Of a stretch of DNA of 64,000 nt, positions 53,555-62,334 are shown one piece after another. The first letter of the stretch is position 1. The number at the start of each line of letters is the position of its first letter. Both the position numbers and the translations under genes were made by a program. The DNA is from SMWC01 sp964466315 (GTDB lineage: Bacteria; Pseudomonadota; Gammaproteobacteria; Steroidobacterales; Rariloculaceae). The stretch spans positions 1 through 64,000 of the forward strand of contig CAYXNS010000008.1 of NCBI GenBank assembly GCA_964466315.1, in the 5' to 3' direction. The notes beneath the pieces were generated by a model. The model was not told the DNA's origin, did no database searches, and worked only from the letters and a program-made list of their open reading frames with translations.

Positions 53555-54646
53555 ATGATTCGATTTCCGCAGACGCTCCAGACATCGAGGGCCCTAATCG
53601 CCGTTTTGGCGGCCGGTGCCGTAGGTATCGGCGGCTCCAGCGGCTTTGCCGCAACGCTCGAGGATCTTTACAGCGTCACCGTGAGCCGAAGCATCGATCC
53701 CGATCAGCCTCTGCGTACGCAGGAGGATGAGATCCGATTCGCGATGGGCCAGCTATTGACGCGTGTCACGGGGCGGGTCGACACGGCCCTGGAGCCGGTG
53801 CTGGCGGGCATGCTGCAGAATGCGGGCCAGTACGTGATCCAGCGAGGCCAACTCGATCGCGAGACGCTTCTGGTGACCTTCGATGCGCGTGCTATCGAGG
53901 CGGCGCTGGTCGCGCGCGAGCAGCCGATCTGGGGTCCCGAGCGGCCGCTGACGCTGCTGTGGCTGGCGATCGATACCGGTCAGGGTGAGCGCAACATACT
54001 TTCCGCTGGAGAGGCTTCCGGCGATCTCGGCCCCGAGTTCCGAGAGTTGCAGATTCGCATACGGGATGAAATAGTGGCCGTCGCGAATGAACGTGGATTG
54101 CCGTTAACGTTACCGCTCATGGATCTGGAGGACATGAGCGCCTTGAGCTTCGTCGACATTTGGGCCGGGTTCAACGCGCAGGTAAGCCGGGCCTCTACCC
54201 GTTACGGCGCAGATGCCATTCTGACCGGGCGCGTTCGCGTAATGCCTTTCGGTATCGACGTTCGCTGGACCTTGCTGAAGGACGGCGGTGAAGTCGATTT
54301 GAGTGGCGGCTCCGTGCGCGATGGGCTGGACCGCCTCGCGGATTTCTACGCGGCGGAATTCAGCACGCTGGGTGCTACACGCACGACGCTGATAACCATC
54401 CTCGGCGTTGAGACGCTCGATGACTATGGCCGCGTAATGAACTACCTGGAATCGTTGAGCATTCTAGACTCGATCGGCACCGAGGTTGATTTCGACGGTG
54501 CCACACTCTCGGTCCGAGCGGACGCCAGAGGCAGTACGGCCGTACTCGAGCGAGTGTTAGCACTCGGCGCGATGCTTACACCCAGTACGGGCCAGCCCGA
54601 TTCGCCCGTCGAAGACGACCGGCTGATATTCACGCTCAGCGATTAG
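53555..54646 (+). CDS. DUF2066 domain exported protein
   Basis: This 363-residue protein has a signal peptide ending near GGSSGFAA (residue 33) and a DUF2066 domain: LEDLYSVTVSRSIDPDQPLR, EDEIRFAMGQLLTRVTGRVD, YVIQRGQLDRETLLVTFDAR. The family is always of unknown role and follows the purM/divergent site in pseudomonads and relatives, as here. The C-terminal half has repeats of beta-hairpin character. It ends 13 bases before the CDP-alcohol phosphatidyltransferase gene. Confidence 0.88.
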   Translation: MIRFPQTLQTSRALIAVLAAGAVGIGGSSGFAATLEDLYSVTVSRSIDPDQPLRTQEDEIRFAMGQLLTRVTGRVDTALEPVLAGMLQNAGQYVIQRGQLDRETLLVTFDARAIEAALVAREQPIWGPERPLTLLWLAIDTGQGERNILSAGEASGDLGPEFRELQIRIRDEIVAVANERGLPLTLPLMDLEDMSALSFVDIWAGFNAQVSRASTRYGADAILTGRVRVMPFGIDVRWTLLKDGGEVDLSGGSVRDGLDRLADFYAAEFSTLGATRTTLITILGVETLDDYGRVMNYLESLSILDSIGTEVDFDGATLSVRADARGSTAVLERVLALGAMLTPSTGQPDSPVEDDRLIFTLSD

Positions 54647-54659
54647 GAGACGCGGCGCG

Positions 54660-55232
54660 ATGTCATTCAGCTGGCTCCCGAACGCGATTTGCGTCTTTCG
54701 TGTGCTGCTCGTTGGACCCATCGTGCTGGTACTTCTGCGTGAACAGTATCTTAGTGCGCTGGTATTGATCGCGATCGCGGGGTTATCGGACGGGCTGGAC
54801 GGCCTGCTGGCGCGCAGCTTCGATTGGCGCACGCCCCTCGGCAGTATCCTGGATCCGGCAGCGGATAAGCTGTTGATCGTCTGCGTCTTTTTGACACTGA
54901 CCTATCTCGGGCTGGTTCCAGTCGGGTTGACCGCCGTGGTCGTCATGCGGGACGTCGTTATCATCTCCGGGGCGTTGACTTATCAGGTTCTCGTCGCCCC
55001 GGTGCGCGGTGAGCCGACGCTCATCAGTAAGCTCAACACGGCGTGCCAGCTCGGCTTCGTCTTGTTTACGCTGACCGCTGCCGCGTTTCAGCGGCCACCG
55101 CAAAGCGTCTTGATCGTGCTCGGTGCGGTAGTCACCTTCACGAGCATCACGAGTGGCCTGAATTATGTCGTCGGCTGGAGTAAACGGGCCTGGCGCGACA
55201 CCCACGGCGAGTCGTCCGGTACGGGGCACTAG
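54660..55232 (+). CDS. CDP-alcohol phosphatidyltransferase family protein (PgsA-like)
   Basis: This 190-residue membrane protein with about five helices has the family motif SDGLDGLLARSFDWRTPLGS, continuing ILDPAADK, with all four aspartates. It joins a CDP-diacylglycerol or related headgroup to an alcohol such as glycerol phosphate. It is close to PgsA in size, but position between DUF2066 and hda is a separate conserved place, so it may be a paralog. It shares one base with the hda start. Confidence 0.88.
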   Translation: MSFSWLPNAICVFRVLLVGPIVLVLLREQYLSALVLIAIAGLSDGLDGLLARSFDWRTPLGSILDPAADKLLIVCVFLTLTYLGLVPVGLTAVVVMRDVVIISGALTYQVLVAPVRGEPTLISKLNTACQLGFVLFTLTAAAFQRPPQSVLIVLGAVVTFTSITSGLNYVVGWSKRAWRDTHGESSGTGH

Positions 55233-55921
55233 TGGCTCAGATCCCGCTGCCGCTCGTACTCGGCAAACACAGCCAGTTCGAGACGTTCGTTACCGGCGAG
55301 AATCGTGCGCTCGTCGCTCACCTTCGGACGTTCGCGTCGGGCGACATGCCCGCGATCCTTTGGATCTGGGGAGCCGCCGGATCCGGTAAGAGTCATCTAC
55401 TGCAAGCGGCCTGTGCGGCCAGTTCTGCACGACGGGCCATGTATCTGGCGCTGCGCTCGGCCTGTTCCGTCGGTGCCGACGTGCTCCAGGGTCTGGAAAC
55501 AATGAATCTCCTGGCACTCGACGACGTTGACGTGGTCAGCGGTGACGACGCCTGGGATCGGGCGCTGTTCGAGCTTTACAACCGCGTCCATTCGGGGCAT
55601 GGGCGATTGATCTTCGCTGCACGTCGAGCACCGGCGGGCACGACCTTCTCGTTGCCGGATCTCGCATCCCGTGCGGCTGGCGCGGTCGTCTATCAGCTGC
55701 GTTCGCTCGACGACGATCACTCGTTGGAGGCCCTGCGGGGGCACGCACGCTCGCGTGGCCTGGATCTTCCGGATGCGGCTGCCCGTTATCTGCTCGATCG
55801 TGTCAGCCGGGATATGGGCACAGTCTGCCGGTGGCTGGATGAACTCGATACGGCTTCACTCGTGACGAAACGCCGCCTCACGATCCCATTCATTCGCGCC
55901 GCGTTGACCGCGCGAACCTGA
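55232..55921 (+). CDS. hda: DnaA regulatory inactivator Hda
   Basis: This 229-residue DnaA-like AAA+ protein lacks the DNA-binding domain IV of DnaA. It has QIPLPLVLGKHSQFETFVTGEN at the start (the first residues include the clamp-binding QxPL), Walker A WGAAGSGKSHLL, Walker B LLALDDVD and sensor FAARRAPA. It stimulates ATP hydrolysis by DnaA with the sliding clamp to prevent re-initiation. GTG start at 55232. Its 3' end overlaps the convergent DUF2069 gene by 32 bases. Confidence 0.94.
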   Translation: MAQIPLPLVLGKHSQFETFVTGENRALVAHLRTFASGDMPAILWIWGAAGSGKSHLLQAACAASSARRAMYLALRSACSVGADVLQGLETMNLLALDDVDVVSGDDAWDRALFELYNRVHSGHGRLIFAARRAPAGTTFSLPDLASRAAGAVVYQLRSLDDDHSLEALRGHARSRGLDLPDAAARYLLDRVSRDMGTVCRWLDELDTASLVTKRRLTIPFIRAALTART

Positions 55922-56252
55922 GCAGGACCAGCACGAGCAGTAGTTCCGACAGAGCTGCGGCCATCATGATTACTGCGGCCGGGGCCGTGCGCTGTGAGGC
56001 TACGACCTCGGCGCTGCTGGCGCCGGTATAGAGGACGAGGACGAGGCGGAGCCACTGATAGGTGTACCGCTGATCCCGGAGGAGTCCCCGGACCGCGAAA
56101 AGGAGCGGAAGCGACGCCGCGGCGATGAGCAGCGCCGATAGAGGTCCAGTGGGTTGCAGGGTCAGGCACCACGCCGCGGTCGCCCCGAGCAAGACGGCGT
56201 GGCAGATTGCGACGAGTAATCTCTGGCCGGTCCGCCAGCCGGCAGCGGTCAT
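55890..56252 (-). CDS. DUF2069 membrane protein
   Basis: This 120-residue protein has four predicted helices and the DUF2069 pattern (LQPTGPLSALLIAAASLPLL, VRGLLRDQRYTYQWLRLVLV). The role is unknown. It overlaps wrbA by four bases and ends inside hda, the usual neighbourhood in pseudomonads and relatives, supporting the assignment. Confidence 0.87.
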   Translation of the reverse strand: MTAAGWRTGQRLLVAICHAVLLGATAAWCLTLQPTGPLSALLIAAASLPLLFAVRGLLRDQRYTYQWLRLVLVLYTGASSAEVVASQRTAPAAVIMMAAALSELLLVLVLLRFARSTRRE

Positions 56253-56851
56253 CTACCGGATGCAGCGAGGCGCTGGGCCAGCGTTGCGACGCGCTTTCCG
56301 AGGGACTTGGCGAGATCACGTTCGTGTCCCGAGAGCGCCTCATTCCACGGCACGGCTAGGTGAGAAGCGCCGTAAGGGCCGTCGCCGGTGCGGGTTTCAT
56401 GAATCGCGGTCTCGGTATAGGGTATGCCTGCCCAGATCATTTCGTGATGAATCAACGGCAACGCCATCGTCAGCAATGTGGTCTCCTGACCGCCGTGCGG
56501 GCTGCTCGTCGACGTGAAAACACCGGCAGGCTTATCCACGAGAGATCCGTTTAGCCACAGTCCGCTCGTTCCATCAATGAAGTACTTTAGCGGTGCCGCC
56601 ATGTTGCCGAATCGAGTCGGGCTACCCAATAGCAGACCGTCACAGGCCTCCAGGTCCTCGAGCGAGGCATAGGGTGGGCCATCCCCGTCGGGCACGTCCG
56701 GAGCTGTCGCCTCTGTGGCCGAGGAGACGCGTGGCACGGTCCGGAGTGACGCTTCGGCGCCTGCGGCCTCGACACCGCGGGCTGCGTGTCTCGCGAGGTC
56801 TGCCGTTTGGCCTTTGTGGGAGTAGTACAGGACGAGGACATTGATCGTCAT
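56249..56851 (-). CDS. wrbA: WrbA-type NAD(P)H:quinone oxidoreductase (flavodoxin fold)
   Basis: This 200-residue flavodoxin-like enzyme begins VLVLYYSHKGQTADLARHAA, the FMN phosphate loop, with GSPTRFGNMAAPLKYFIDGT and FTSTSSPHGGQETTLL around the isoalloxazine. It reduces quinones by two electrons using NAD(P)H and protects against redox stress. The start overlaps the arsC end, and the end overlaps DUF2069, so this is one operon. Confidence 0.94.
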   Translation of the reverse strand: MTINVLVLYYSHKGQTADLARHAARGVEAAGAEASLRTVPRVSSATEATAPDVPDGDGPPYASLEDLEACDGLLLGSPTRFGNMAAPLKYFIDGTSGLWLNGSLVDKPAGVFTSTSSPHGGQETTLLTMALPLIHHEMIWAGIPYTETAIHETRTGDGPYGASHLAVPWNEALSGHERDLAKSLGKRVATLAQRLAASGR

Positions 56852-57197
56852 TCGAGGAGTTCCAGAACAGCTTCCGGCGGTCGGCCGATTCGCGCGCTCT
56901 GGCCGATCTCGACGATCGGTCGTTGGATCAGCGACGGCTCCGAAATCATGAGCGCGATGATATCGTCGTCCGAGGCCGTATCCAGATCGAGTCCAGCCTC
57001 CCTGAACGCGGCCTCACCCGTGCGCACGAGTGCCCGCGGTTCGATGAGAGCTTCGCGAGCAGGGTCCGAAGCGTGGAGTCCGGCGGCGGGGTCTTGAGAT
57101 ATTCGATCACCTGCAACGCCACGCCGTTCTCTTCGAGCAGTGCTTTCGTTGCTCGGGATTTCGAACACCGCGGATTATAGTAAATTATAATTTTCAT
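56848..57197 (-). pseudogene. arsC: Glutaredoxin-type arsenate reductase, frameshifted
   Basis: The N-terminal part MKIIIYYNPRCSKSRATKAL (start 57197) holds the catalytic cysteine in NPRCSKSR. It continues to LRTLLAKLS, then the frame is lost. The neighbouring frame continues IEPRALVRTGEAAFREAGLD, with the ArsC arginine in ALVRTGE, and goes to the wrbA overlap as VEIGQSARIGRPPEAVLELL. One missing base around 57057 joins them to about 116 residues, the normal length. The enzyme reduces arsenate with glutaredoxin. It is broken or misassembled. Confidence 0.8.
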
Positions 57198-57371
57198 TTG
57201 TAACCCTATGTTTAATAATATTTTTACTGCAGTATCTCGGTGAAGATGTTCATTCGTCCGAACCTGCAGTGTAGAAATCCTGCGAGCCGCTTGCCAGGCG
57301 AGCTCGAACTGGCTTGACGACTGTCTGAGGCCCCTGTTAGGTTGCTCTCGTTCGGAACCTCTAGCATAAGA

Positions 57372-57683
57372 ATGATTCACACACGAGTCACGAATCGACT
57401 CCTGGTGCTCTTGGCTGCACTCGTCATCGTCGGGTGTGCCACGTCTCCGCCCGTTCAGGAGATGAGCGATGCGCGCCAGGCTATTGCGGCGGCCGAAGAT
57501 GCCGACGCTGCCCGGTTCGCGCCGGCGCCGCTCGATGATGCGAAACGTTATCTGAGCGAAGCCGAGACTCAGATTCGGGTCCGCTCGTTCAATCTCGCCC
57601 GCAAGAATGCGATCCGCGCCAAGAACAGCGCCGTGGATGCATTGCAGGCTAGTCAGACCGCGAACCAATCGGCGGAAGACTGA
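57372..57683 (+). CDS. DUF4398 lipoprotein
   Basis: This 103-residue lipoprotein has the lipobox ALVIVGC near residue 23, then a helical DUF4398 region, MSDARQAIAAAEDADAARFA and PLDDAKRYLSEAETQI, with a long heptad-like helix to the end. Relatives lie before OmpA-type genes in envelope operons, but here acylphosphatase follows 10 bases later. It is probably periplasmic. ATG at 57372 is used since the earlier Met at 57342 puts ten extra residues before the signal. Confidence 0.85.
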   Translation: MIHTRVTNRLLVLLAALVIVGCATSPPVQEMSDARQAIAAAEDADAARFAPAPLDDAKRYLSEAETQIRVRSFNLARKNAIRAKNSAVDALQASQTANQSAED

Positions 57684-57693
57684 CGCTTAGCGC

Positions 57694-57972
57694 ATGGGTG
57701 GCGACGAGCAAGCTGTGCGCTGTCTCGTTCACGGCCGCGTTCAGGGCGTGTGGTATCGCGCGAGTACCGCCAATAGAGCAGAGCAATTGAATCTGCGCGG
57801 TTGGGTGAAGAATCTCGCCGACGGGCGGGTCGAGGTCGTTATCGCGGGCCCGCCGGACAACGTTGCCGCGATGTGCCGCTGGCTATGGGTCGGGCCTTCC
57901 GGCGCCGAGGTCGCCGGCGTTACGGTTGTCGAGTGGACCGCTGCCGTCGAACGCGGTTTTCATGTTAGCTAG
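57694..57972 (+). CDS. Acylphosphatase
   Basis: This 92-residue small alpha/beta enzyme has the signature CLVHGRVQGVWYRAST at 10-25 with the phosphate-binding arginine, and GWVKNLADGRVEVVIAG with the catalytic asparagine. It hydrolyses acyl phosphates such as acetyl phosphate or carbamoyl phosphate in the cytosol. It follows the DUF4398 lipoprotein by ten bases and is convergent with the lytic transglycosylase. Confidence 0.95.
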   Translation: MGGDEQAVRCLVHGRVQGVWYRASTANRAEQLNLRGWVKNLADGRVEVVIAGPPDNVAAMCRWLWVGPSGAEVAGVTVVEWTAAVERGFHVS

Positions 57973-57975
57973 CAT

Positions 57976-58614
57976 CTAAATGCGGTACCATTTGCTGCGC
58001 AATACGTCGATCACCCGGTCTGCGTAGCCTCGGCGGCCCAGGCTGCCGTTGTAACGTGCCAGGGCACGCACGAGTTCGCCGTTCTCGAGATCCAGGTAGT
58101 ACTTCAGAATCCGGCAACCGAGCAGCAGGTTGTATCGCACTTCGAACAGGTCGCTCTGATCGCCGCCGCCGAGTTCTTCGACCCAGAATGGCATCACTTG
58201 CATGAGACCCAGCGCGCTGCTCGACGAGATTGCGAAACGATCGAAGTTACTCTCGACCTCGATCACCGCGAGCACGAGTTCGGGCGAAAGATCCGTTCGT
58301 GTGGCTTCGTGATGGACAGTGCGCAAGATGTGCAGGCGTTCGTTGAGGTCTGGTACCTGGGCGGCGAGACGTTGCGACATATCGGTGAGCCAGACCTCCG
58401 CCGAGAATCGATCGTTGAAGCTGTCGGCATCGGCAACTGCTTCGAGCAGAATCGAACGAAGCTCTGGATCGACGGTTGCGCTCCGATTGTCGAGCATCGG
58501 GTGTTGCCCCCAGCCGCTTCCCGTCACGAGGCCCAGTGCCAGGAACGACAGCAATGCGATCTGCCGGCAGGCAGATCGACTCGTGGCCCATGCCGTCGCC
58601 GGATACCCTTTCAT
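57976..58614 (-). CDS. Lytic transglycosylase (SLT domain) family protein
   Basis: This 212-residue exported murein-cleaving enzyme has an N-terminal signal (LLSFLALGLVTGSGWG). The SLT domain follows at about 108-205 with catalytic glutamate E in LAVIEVESNFDRFAISSSSA, then LGLMQVMPFWVEELG and VRALARYNGSLGR. It cuts peptidoglycan to 1,6-anhydro products. Its ATG overlaps the proS stop by four bases, an arrangement also seen in pseudomonads. Confidence 0.92.
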   Translation of the reverse strand: MKGYPATAWATSRSACRQIALLSFLALGLVTGSGWGQHPMLDNRSATVDPELRSILLEAVADADSFNDRFSAEVWLTDMSQRLAAQVPDLNERLHILRTVHHEATRTDLSPELVLAVIEVESNFDRFAISSSSALGLMQVMPFWVEELGGGDQSDLFEVRYNLLLGCRILKYYLDLENGELVRALARYNGSLGRRGYADRVIDVLRSKWYRI

Positions 58615-60320
58615 GAGTGACGTCTCTCCGTGAGAAATTTGCTCAGAGTGGAAACCGCGACCATCTCCGTATCCACGGAATGGCGTGACTTGTATTCGAT
58701 CTGGCCTTCGTCCCAGGTTTTCTCGGCGATTACGAGGCGGTGAGGTATACCGATGAGATCGGCATCAGCGAATTTGACGCCTGGCCTCTGTGGCCGGTCG
58801 TCGAAGAGCACCTGAAATCCCTCGTCCTGTAGCTGTCCGTACAGTGCCGCGGCAGCCTCTTTGACGCGATATGACTTGTCGAGGTTGATAGGGATCAAGG
58901 CGACGTCGAACGGGGCGATCGCGTCGGGCCAGAGAATGCCGCGCTCGTCGTTATTCTGCTCGATCGCCGCGGCGACGACGCGCGTAACGCCTATGCCGTA
59001 GCATCCCATCTGCATGGCGCAGGCCTTGCCATCCCGATCGAGGACCATCGCCTCCATGGCATCACTGTATTTACTTCCCAGTTGAAAGATGTGACCGACT
59101 TCAATTCCTCGCGCAATCGCGAGCGGGCCACCACCCGATGGGCTCGGGTCGCCGGCGACGGCATTACGCAGGTCTGCGATCTCCGGCACTGGCAGATCGC
59201 GCTCCCAGTTCACGCCGCGGTAATGGTGGTCGGGTTGATTCGCACCGCACACGAAATCACTGAGGTCGGCGACCGCTCGATCGGCATAGATCGGTATCTT
59301 GAGATCCTTTGGCCCGAGATATCCCGGCTCGCAGCCCGTCGTTGCTGCTACCTCTGCAGATCTGAGCATTCGTAACGGACGCGCGACGCTGGGTAGTGAT
59401 TCGGCCTTGATGCGATTCAGATCATGTTGGCCGCGGAGGAGTAAAGCGACGGCCGGCGCCTCCGTCCCGGCGACGACCAGTGTTTTCAAGCAAATTTCGG
59501 GGGTGACGTTGAGGAATGTGCTGAGTTCTTCGATGCTGCGAATATCAGGCGTATGCACGAGTTCCAGGTCGTCCTTGGCCGCGCCGCGTGCCGCCGCGCC
59601 GGATTCGATCGCGACAGTTTCCAGGTTCGCCGAGTAACCATCGGCCTCGCAGTAGGCGATTGCATCCTCGCCCGACTCGGCCAGGACATGAAATTCCTCG
59701 GACCGGCTCCCGCCGATCGCTCCCGGGTCTGCCTGAACGATCCGAAACTCGAGTTGAAGGCGTGTGAAGATTCGGTCATAAGCGACGCGCATCGATTCGT
59801 ACCCTTCGAGCAGTGAGGCTTCGTCGAGATGAAAGGAGTACGCGTCCTTCATCGTGAACTCGCGCGCGCGCATCACACCGAACCGCGGTCGAATCTCGTC
59901 GCGGAACTTTGTCTGAATCTGATAGTAATTGACGGGTAGTTGCCGGTAACTGTCGAGTTCCGTGCGAGCGATGTCCGTGATGACTTCCTCGTGAGTCGGG
60001 CCCAGACAGAACTCCCTCTCGTGTCGATCCTTGAGGCGCAGCAGTTCCGGCCCATACGCCTCCCAGCGCTCGGACTCGCGCCACAGCTCGGCGGGTTGAA
60101 CGACAGGCATGGCGAGCTCGAGGGCGCCCGCGCGATCCATTTCCTCGCGGATGATGGCTTCGACCTTGTGCAGGACGCGCAAACCGAGCGGTAGCCAGGT
60201 GTAAAGACCGGATGCCAAACGCCTGATGAGACCTGCGCGCAGCATCAGGCGATGACTTGCAATTTCAGCCTCCGCCGGTACTTCTTTATAGGTTTTCAGG
60301 GAAAAATTCGTTAGTAGCAT
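58611..60320 (-). CDS. proS: Proline-tRNA ligase (bacterial type)
   Basis: This 569-residue class II synthetase has motif 1 around GLYTWLPLGLRVLHKVEAI, the FRDEIRPRFGVMRAREFTMKD motif 2 and CYGIGVTRVVAAAIEQ motif 3. The editing (INS) domain lies between 2 and 3 with GxxxEFHVLAESGED-like start and TPEICLKTLV. Length and layout are the bacterial type with an anticodon domain near the end. It charges tRNA-Pro. Coupled to the transglycosylase by a four-base overlap. Confidence 0.97.
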   Translation of the reverse strand: MLLTNFSLKTYKEVPAEAEIASHRLMLRAGLIRRLASGLYTWLPLGLRVLHKVEAIIREEMDRAGALELAMPVVQPAELWRESERWEAYGPELLRLKDRHEREFCLGPTHEEVITDIARTELDSYRQLPVNYYQIQTKFRDEIRPRFGVMRAREFTMKDAYSFHLDEASLLEGYESMRVAYDRIFTRLQLEFRIVQADPGAIGGSRSEEFHVLAESGEDAIAYCEADGYSANLETVAIESGAAARGAAKDDLELVHTPDIRSIEELSTFLNVTPEICLKTLVVAGTEAPAVALLLRGQHDLNRIKAESLPSVARPLRMLRSAEVAATTGCEPGYLGPKDLKIPIYADRAVADLSDFVCGANQPDHHYRGVNWERDLPVPEIADLRNAVAGDPSPSGGGPLAIARGIEVGHIFQLGSKYSDAMEAMVLDRDGKACAMQMGCYGIGVTRVVAAAIEQNNDERGILWPDAIAPFDVALIPINLDKSYRVKEAAAALYGQLQDEGFQVLFDDRPQRPGVKFADADLIGIPHRLVIAEKTWDEGQIEYKSRHSVDTEMVAVSTLSKFLTERRHS

Positions 60321-60405
60321 GGCCGCAAGTGTCTCAAGAAAGCATTGCGTCGGCTAGCCAAATCCCGCAGCATCACAAGGATGGATCATTTCTCATTCAA
60401 AGATC

Positions 60406-61182
60406 ATGGCCGGTTCTTCAGCGGATAGATCTCGGCGCAGGGGGATTTACCTCTTGCCGAATCTCCTGACGACCGGCGCATTGTTCGCCGGGTTCTATTC
60501 GATCATCGCCGCGATTGACGGCAATTTTCTCGGCGCGGCGTGGGCGATCTATATCGCAATGTTTCTAGATGGCCTAGACGGGCGTGTCGCGCGCATGACG
60601 AGCACGGAAAGCGATTTCGGCAAGGAGTTCGATAGCTTGGCCGACATGGTGTCTTTCGGGCTGGCTCCGGCGATCGTCATCTACCAGTGGGGGCTGGAGC
60701 ACTTACCCGAGTACGCAGCGCTGTGGGGTAGGCTGGGTTGGCTGGCTGCGTTTCTGTTTACGGTTGCTGCGGCATTCAGGCTTGCGCGATTCAATACGAG
60801 CACGAAGATCGACGATAAGCATTTTTTCCAGGGGCTGCCGAGTCCTCCCGCGGCGTCGGGAATAGCAGCAACGGTTTGGCTCAGCATCGAGTACGATATT
60901 GGCGGCATGCTCGCGCTCGTCGTGGGTTTGGCCGTGACCGCGTTGGGCGGGCTGGCTATGATGTCGAATCTGCGCTATCTGAGCTTTAAGGACTTCAACC
61001 TCAGTAGCCGCGTCCGATACGGCAATCTACTCATGATTCCGCTGCTGTTGATCCTCGTCTCGCTGAATCCGCCGGTCGCCCTGTTTGCGATGTACTTCAC
61101 TTACTCGACCGCCGGCCCCGTGATCTGGCTATGGCGCAAGCTACGCCGGCATAGTAACTCGCGGGGAGCAATGAACGCGTGA
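60406..61182 (+). CDS. pssA: CDP-diacylglycerol-serine O-phosphatidyltransferase
   Basis: This 258-residue inner-membrane enzyme makes phosphatidylserine. After RRGIYLLPNLLTTGALFAGF comes the CDP-alcohol motif DGLDGRVARMTSTESDFGKE, then FDSLADMVSFGLAPA, with all aspartates. The rest holds six or so helices, ending with polar KLRRHSNSRGAMNA. Type II (Bacillus-like) synthase. Its stop overlaps the next GTG by four bases. Order proS/pssA is divergent. Confidence 0.94.
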   Translation: MAGSSADRSRRRGIYLLPNLLTTGALFAGFYSIIAAIDGNFLGAAWAIYIAMFLDGLDGRVARMTSTESDFGKEFDSLADMVSFGLAPAIVIYQWGLEHLPEYAALWGRLGWLAAFLFTVAAAFRLARFNTSTKIDDKHFFQGLPSPPAASGIAATVWLSIEYDIGGMLALVVGLAVTALGGLAMMSNLRYLSFKDFNLSSRVRYGNLLMIPLLLILVSLNPPVALFAMYFTYSTAGPVIWLWRKLRRHSNSRGAMNA

Positions 61183-61838
61183 CCGCTGCGCGCGAGCACT
61201 ATCTCGCCGCGATGGGTATCCCCGTGTGGGCGTTGCGCGGCGAAGAGGATCAGGGGCCGGCGGAATCCGGAGCGGAATCGCTCGATTGGCTCGCTCTGGC
61301 CGAACGCGTGCGCGGTTGTGCTAAGTGTGCATTGCACGGCGGCCGAACACAGACTGTCTTCGGCGTAGGGAACGAAGATGCGGATCTCTTAATCGTCGGG
61401 GAAGCGCCGGGTGCCGAAGAGGATCGCCGGGGTGAGCCGTTCGTCGGACGCGCCGGCGGACTTCTGGATGCGATGATCGGTGCGATCGCACTCAGTCGCG
61501 AGGAAATTTACATAGCGAATATCCTGAAGTGTCGGCCACCGAATAATCGCGACCCGCGACCGGATGAGGCGATGGTTTGCACACCTTATCTCGAGCGGCA
61601 GATAGCACTTCTACAGCCCAAGGTCATTCTTGCGCTCGGCCGGATTGCGGCGCAGTGGTTATTGCAGTCGGATGCGCCCATCGGTAGGCTCAGAGGGCGG
61701 AAACTTGGCTTCGGCAATCCGGAGACGCCCTTGGTTGCGACCTATCACCCGGCCTATCTGTTGCGGAGTCCAGCGGCGAAAGCCAAGGTCTGGGAGGATC
61801 TCAGGCTCGTAACGCGAATTCTTCGAACACAACGATGA
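61179..61838 (+). CDS. Family 4 uracil-DNA glycosylase (4Fe-4S)
   Basis: This 219-residue enzyme removes uracil from DNA. The active-site motif is GEAPGAEEDRRGEPFVGRAG at about 70-90, and NILKCRPPNNRDPRPDE follows, with cysteines at GCAKC and KC for the Fe-S cluster along with CTPYL. The C-terminal catalytic H region is TYHPAYLLR. GTG start overlaps pssA; its end overlaps rimI by four bases. Confidence 0.92.
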   Translation: MTAAREHYLAAMGIPVWALRGEEDQGPAESGAESLDWLALAERVRGCAKCALHGGRTQTVFGVGNEDADLLIVGEAPGAEEDRRGEPFVGRAGGLLDAMIGAIALSREEIYIANILKCRPPNNRDPRPDEAMVCTPYLERQIALLQPKVILALGRIAAQWLLQSDAPIGRLRGRKLGFGNPETPLVATYHPAYLLRSPAAKAKVWEDLRLVTRILRTQR

Positions 61839-62308
61839 ACGCTTCGGTACAACCTCAAACTCAACTTCGCGCAATGCGGCCCGCGGATCTCAAGGCCGTA
61901 GCTGCGGTAGAGCTGTCGAGTTACCAGTTTCCCTGGAGTATCGGGATCGTCCGGGACTGCCTGCTCGCCGGGTATCACAGCCAGGTACTCGAAGTCGCAG
62001 GCGTCATCAATGGCTACAGCATAATGTCGACCGCCGGAGCCGAGGCACATCTGTTGAATCTATGCGTTCATCCCAGCTGTCAACGGTTGGGTTTCGGCCG
62101 CCGCTTGCTCAATGCCGCATTGTTGCGTGCGGAAGGGCTCGCCGTGGAGCGGGTGTTTCTCGAGGTTCGCCCATCGAACGCCGCGGCGATCGCGTTGTAC
62201 CAGTCCGCGGGCTTCGAGTTGATCGGTACGCGCCCATCTTATTACCAAGCCGAAGATGGGCGTGAAAACGCAGTGATATTCGCGGCGTCGATAGATCCTA
62301 CGGACTGA
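61835..62308 (+). CDS. rimI: Ribosomal protein bS18 alanine N-acetyltransferase
   Basis: This 157-residue GNAT enzyme has the acetyl-CoA motif VHPSCQRLGFGRRLLNAALL at about 74-93, and LEVRPSNAAAIALYQSAGFE with the RimI-type asparagine and tyrosine. It acetylates the N-terminal alanine of S18 (and similar proteins). The gene overlaps the glycosylase. In gammaproteobacteria rimI is normally beside tsaB or a uracil glycosylase-like gene, as here. Confidence 0.92.
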   Translation: MNASVQPQTQLRAMRPADLKAVAAVELSSYQFPWSIGIVRDCLLAGYHSQVLEVAGVINGYSIMSTAGAEAHLLNLCVHPSCQRLGFGRRLLNAALLRAEGLAVERVFLEVRPSNAAAIALYQSAGFELIGTRPSYYQAEDGRENAVIFAASIDPTD

Positions 62309-62334
62309 CTCGCTAACTCAAGGCCTACCCGATC

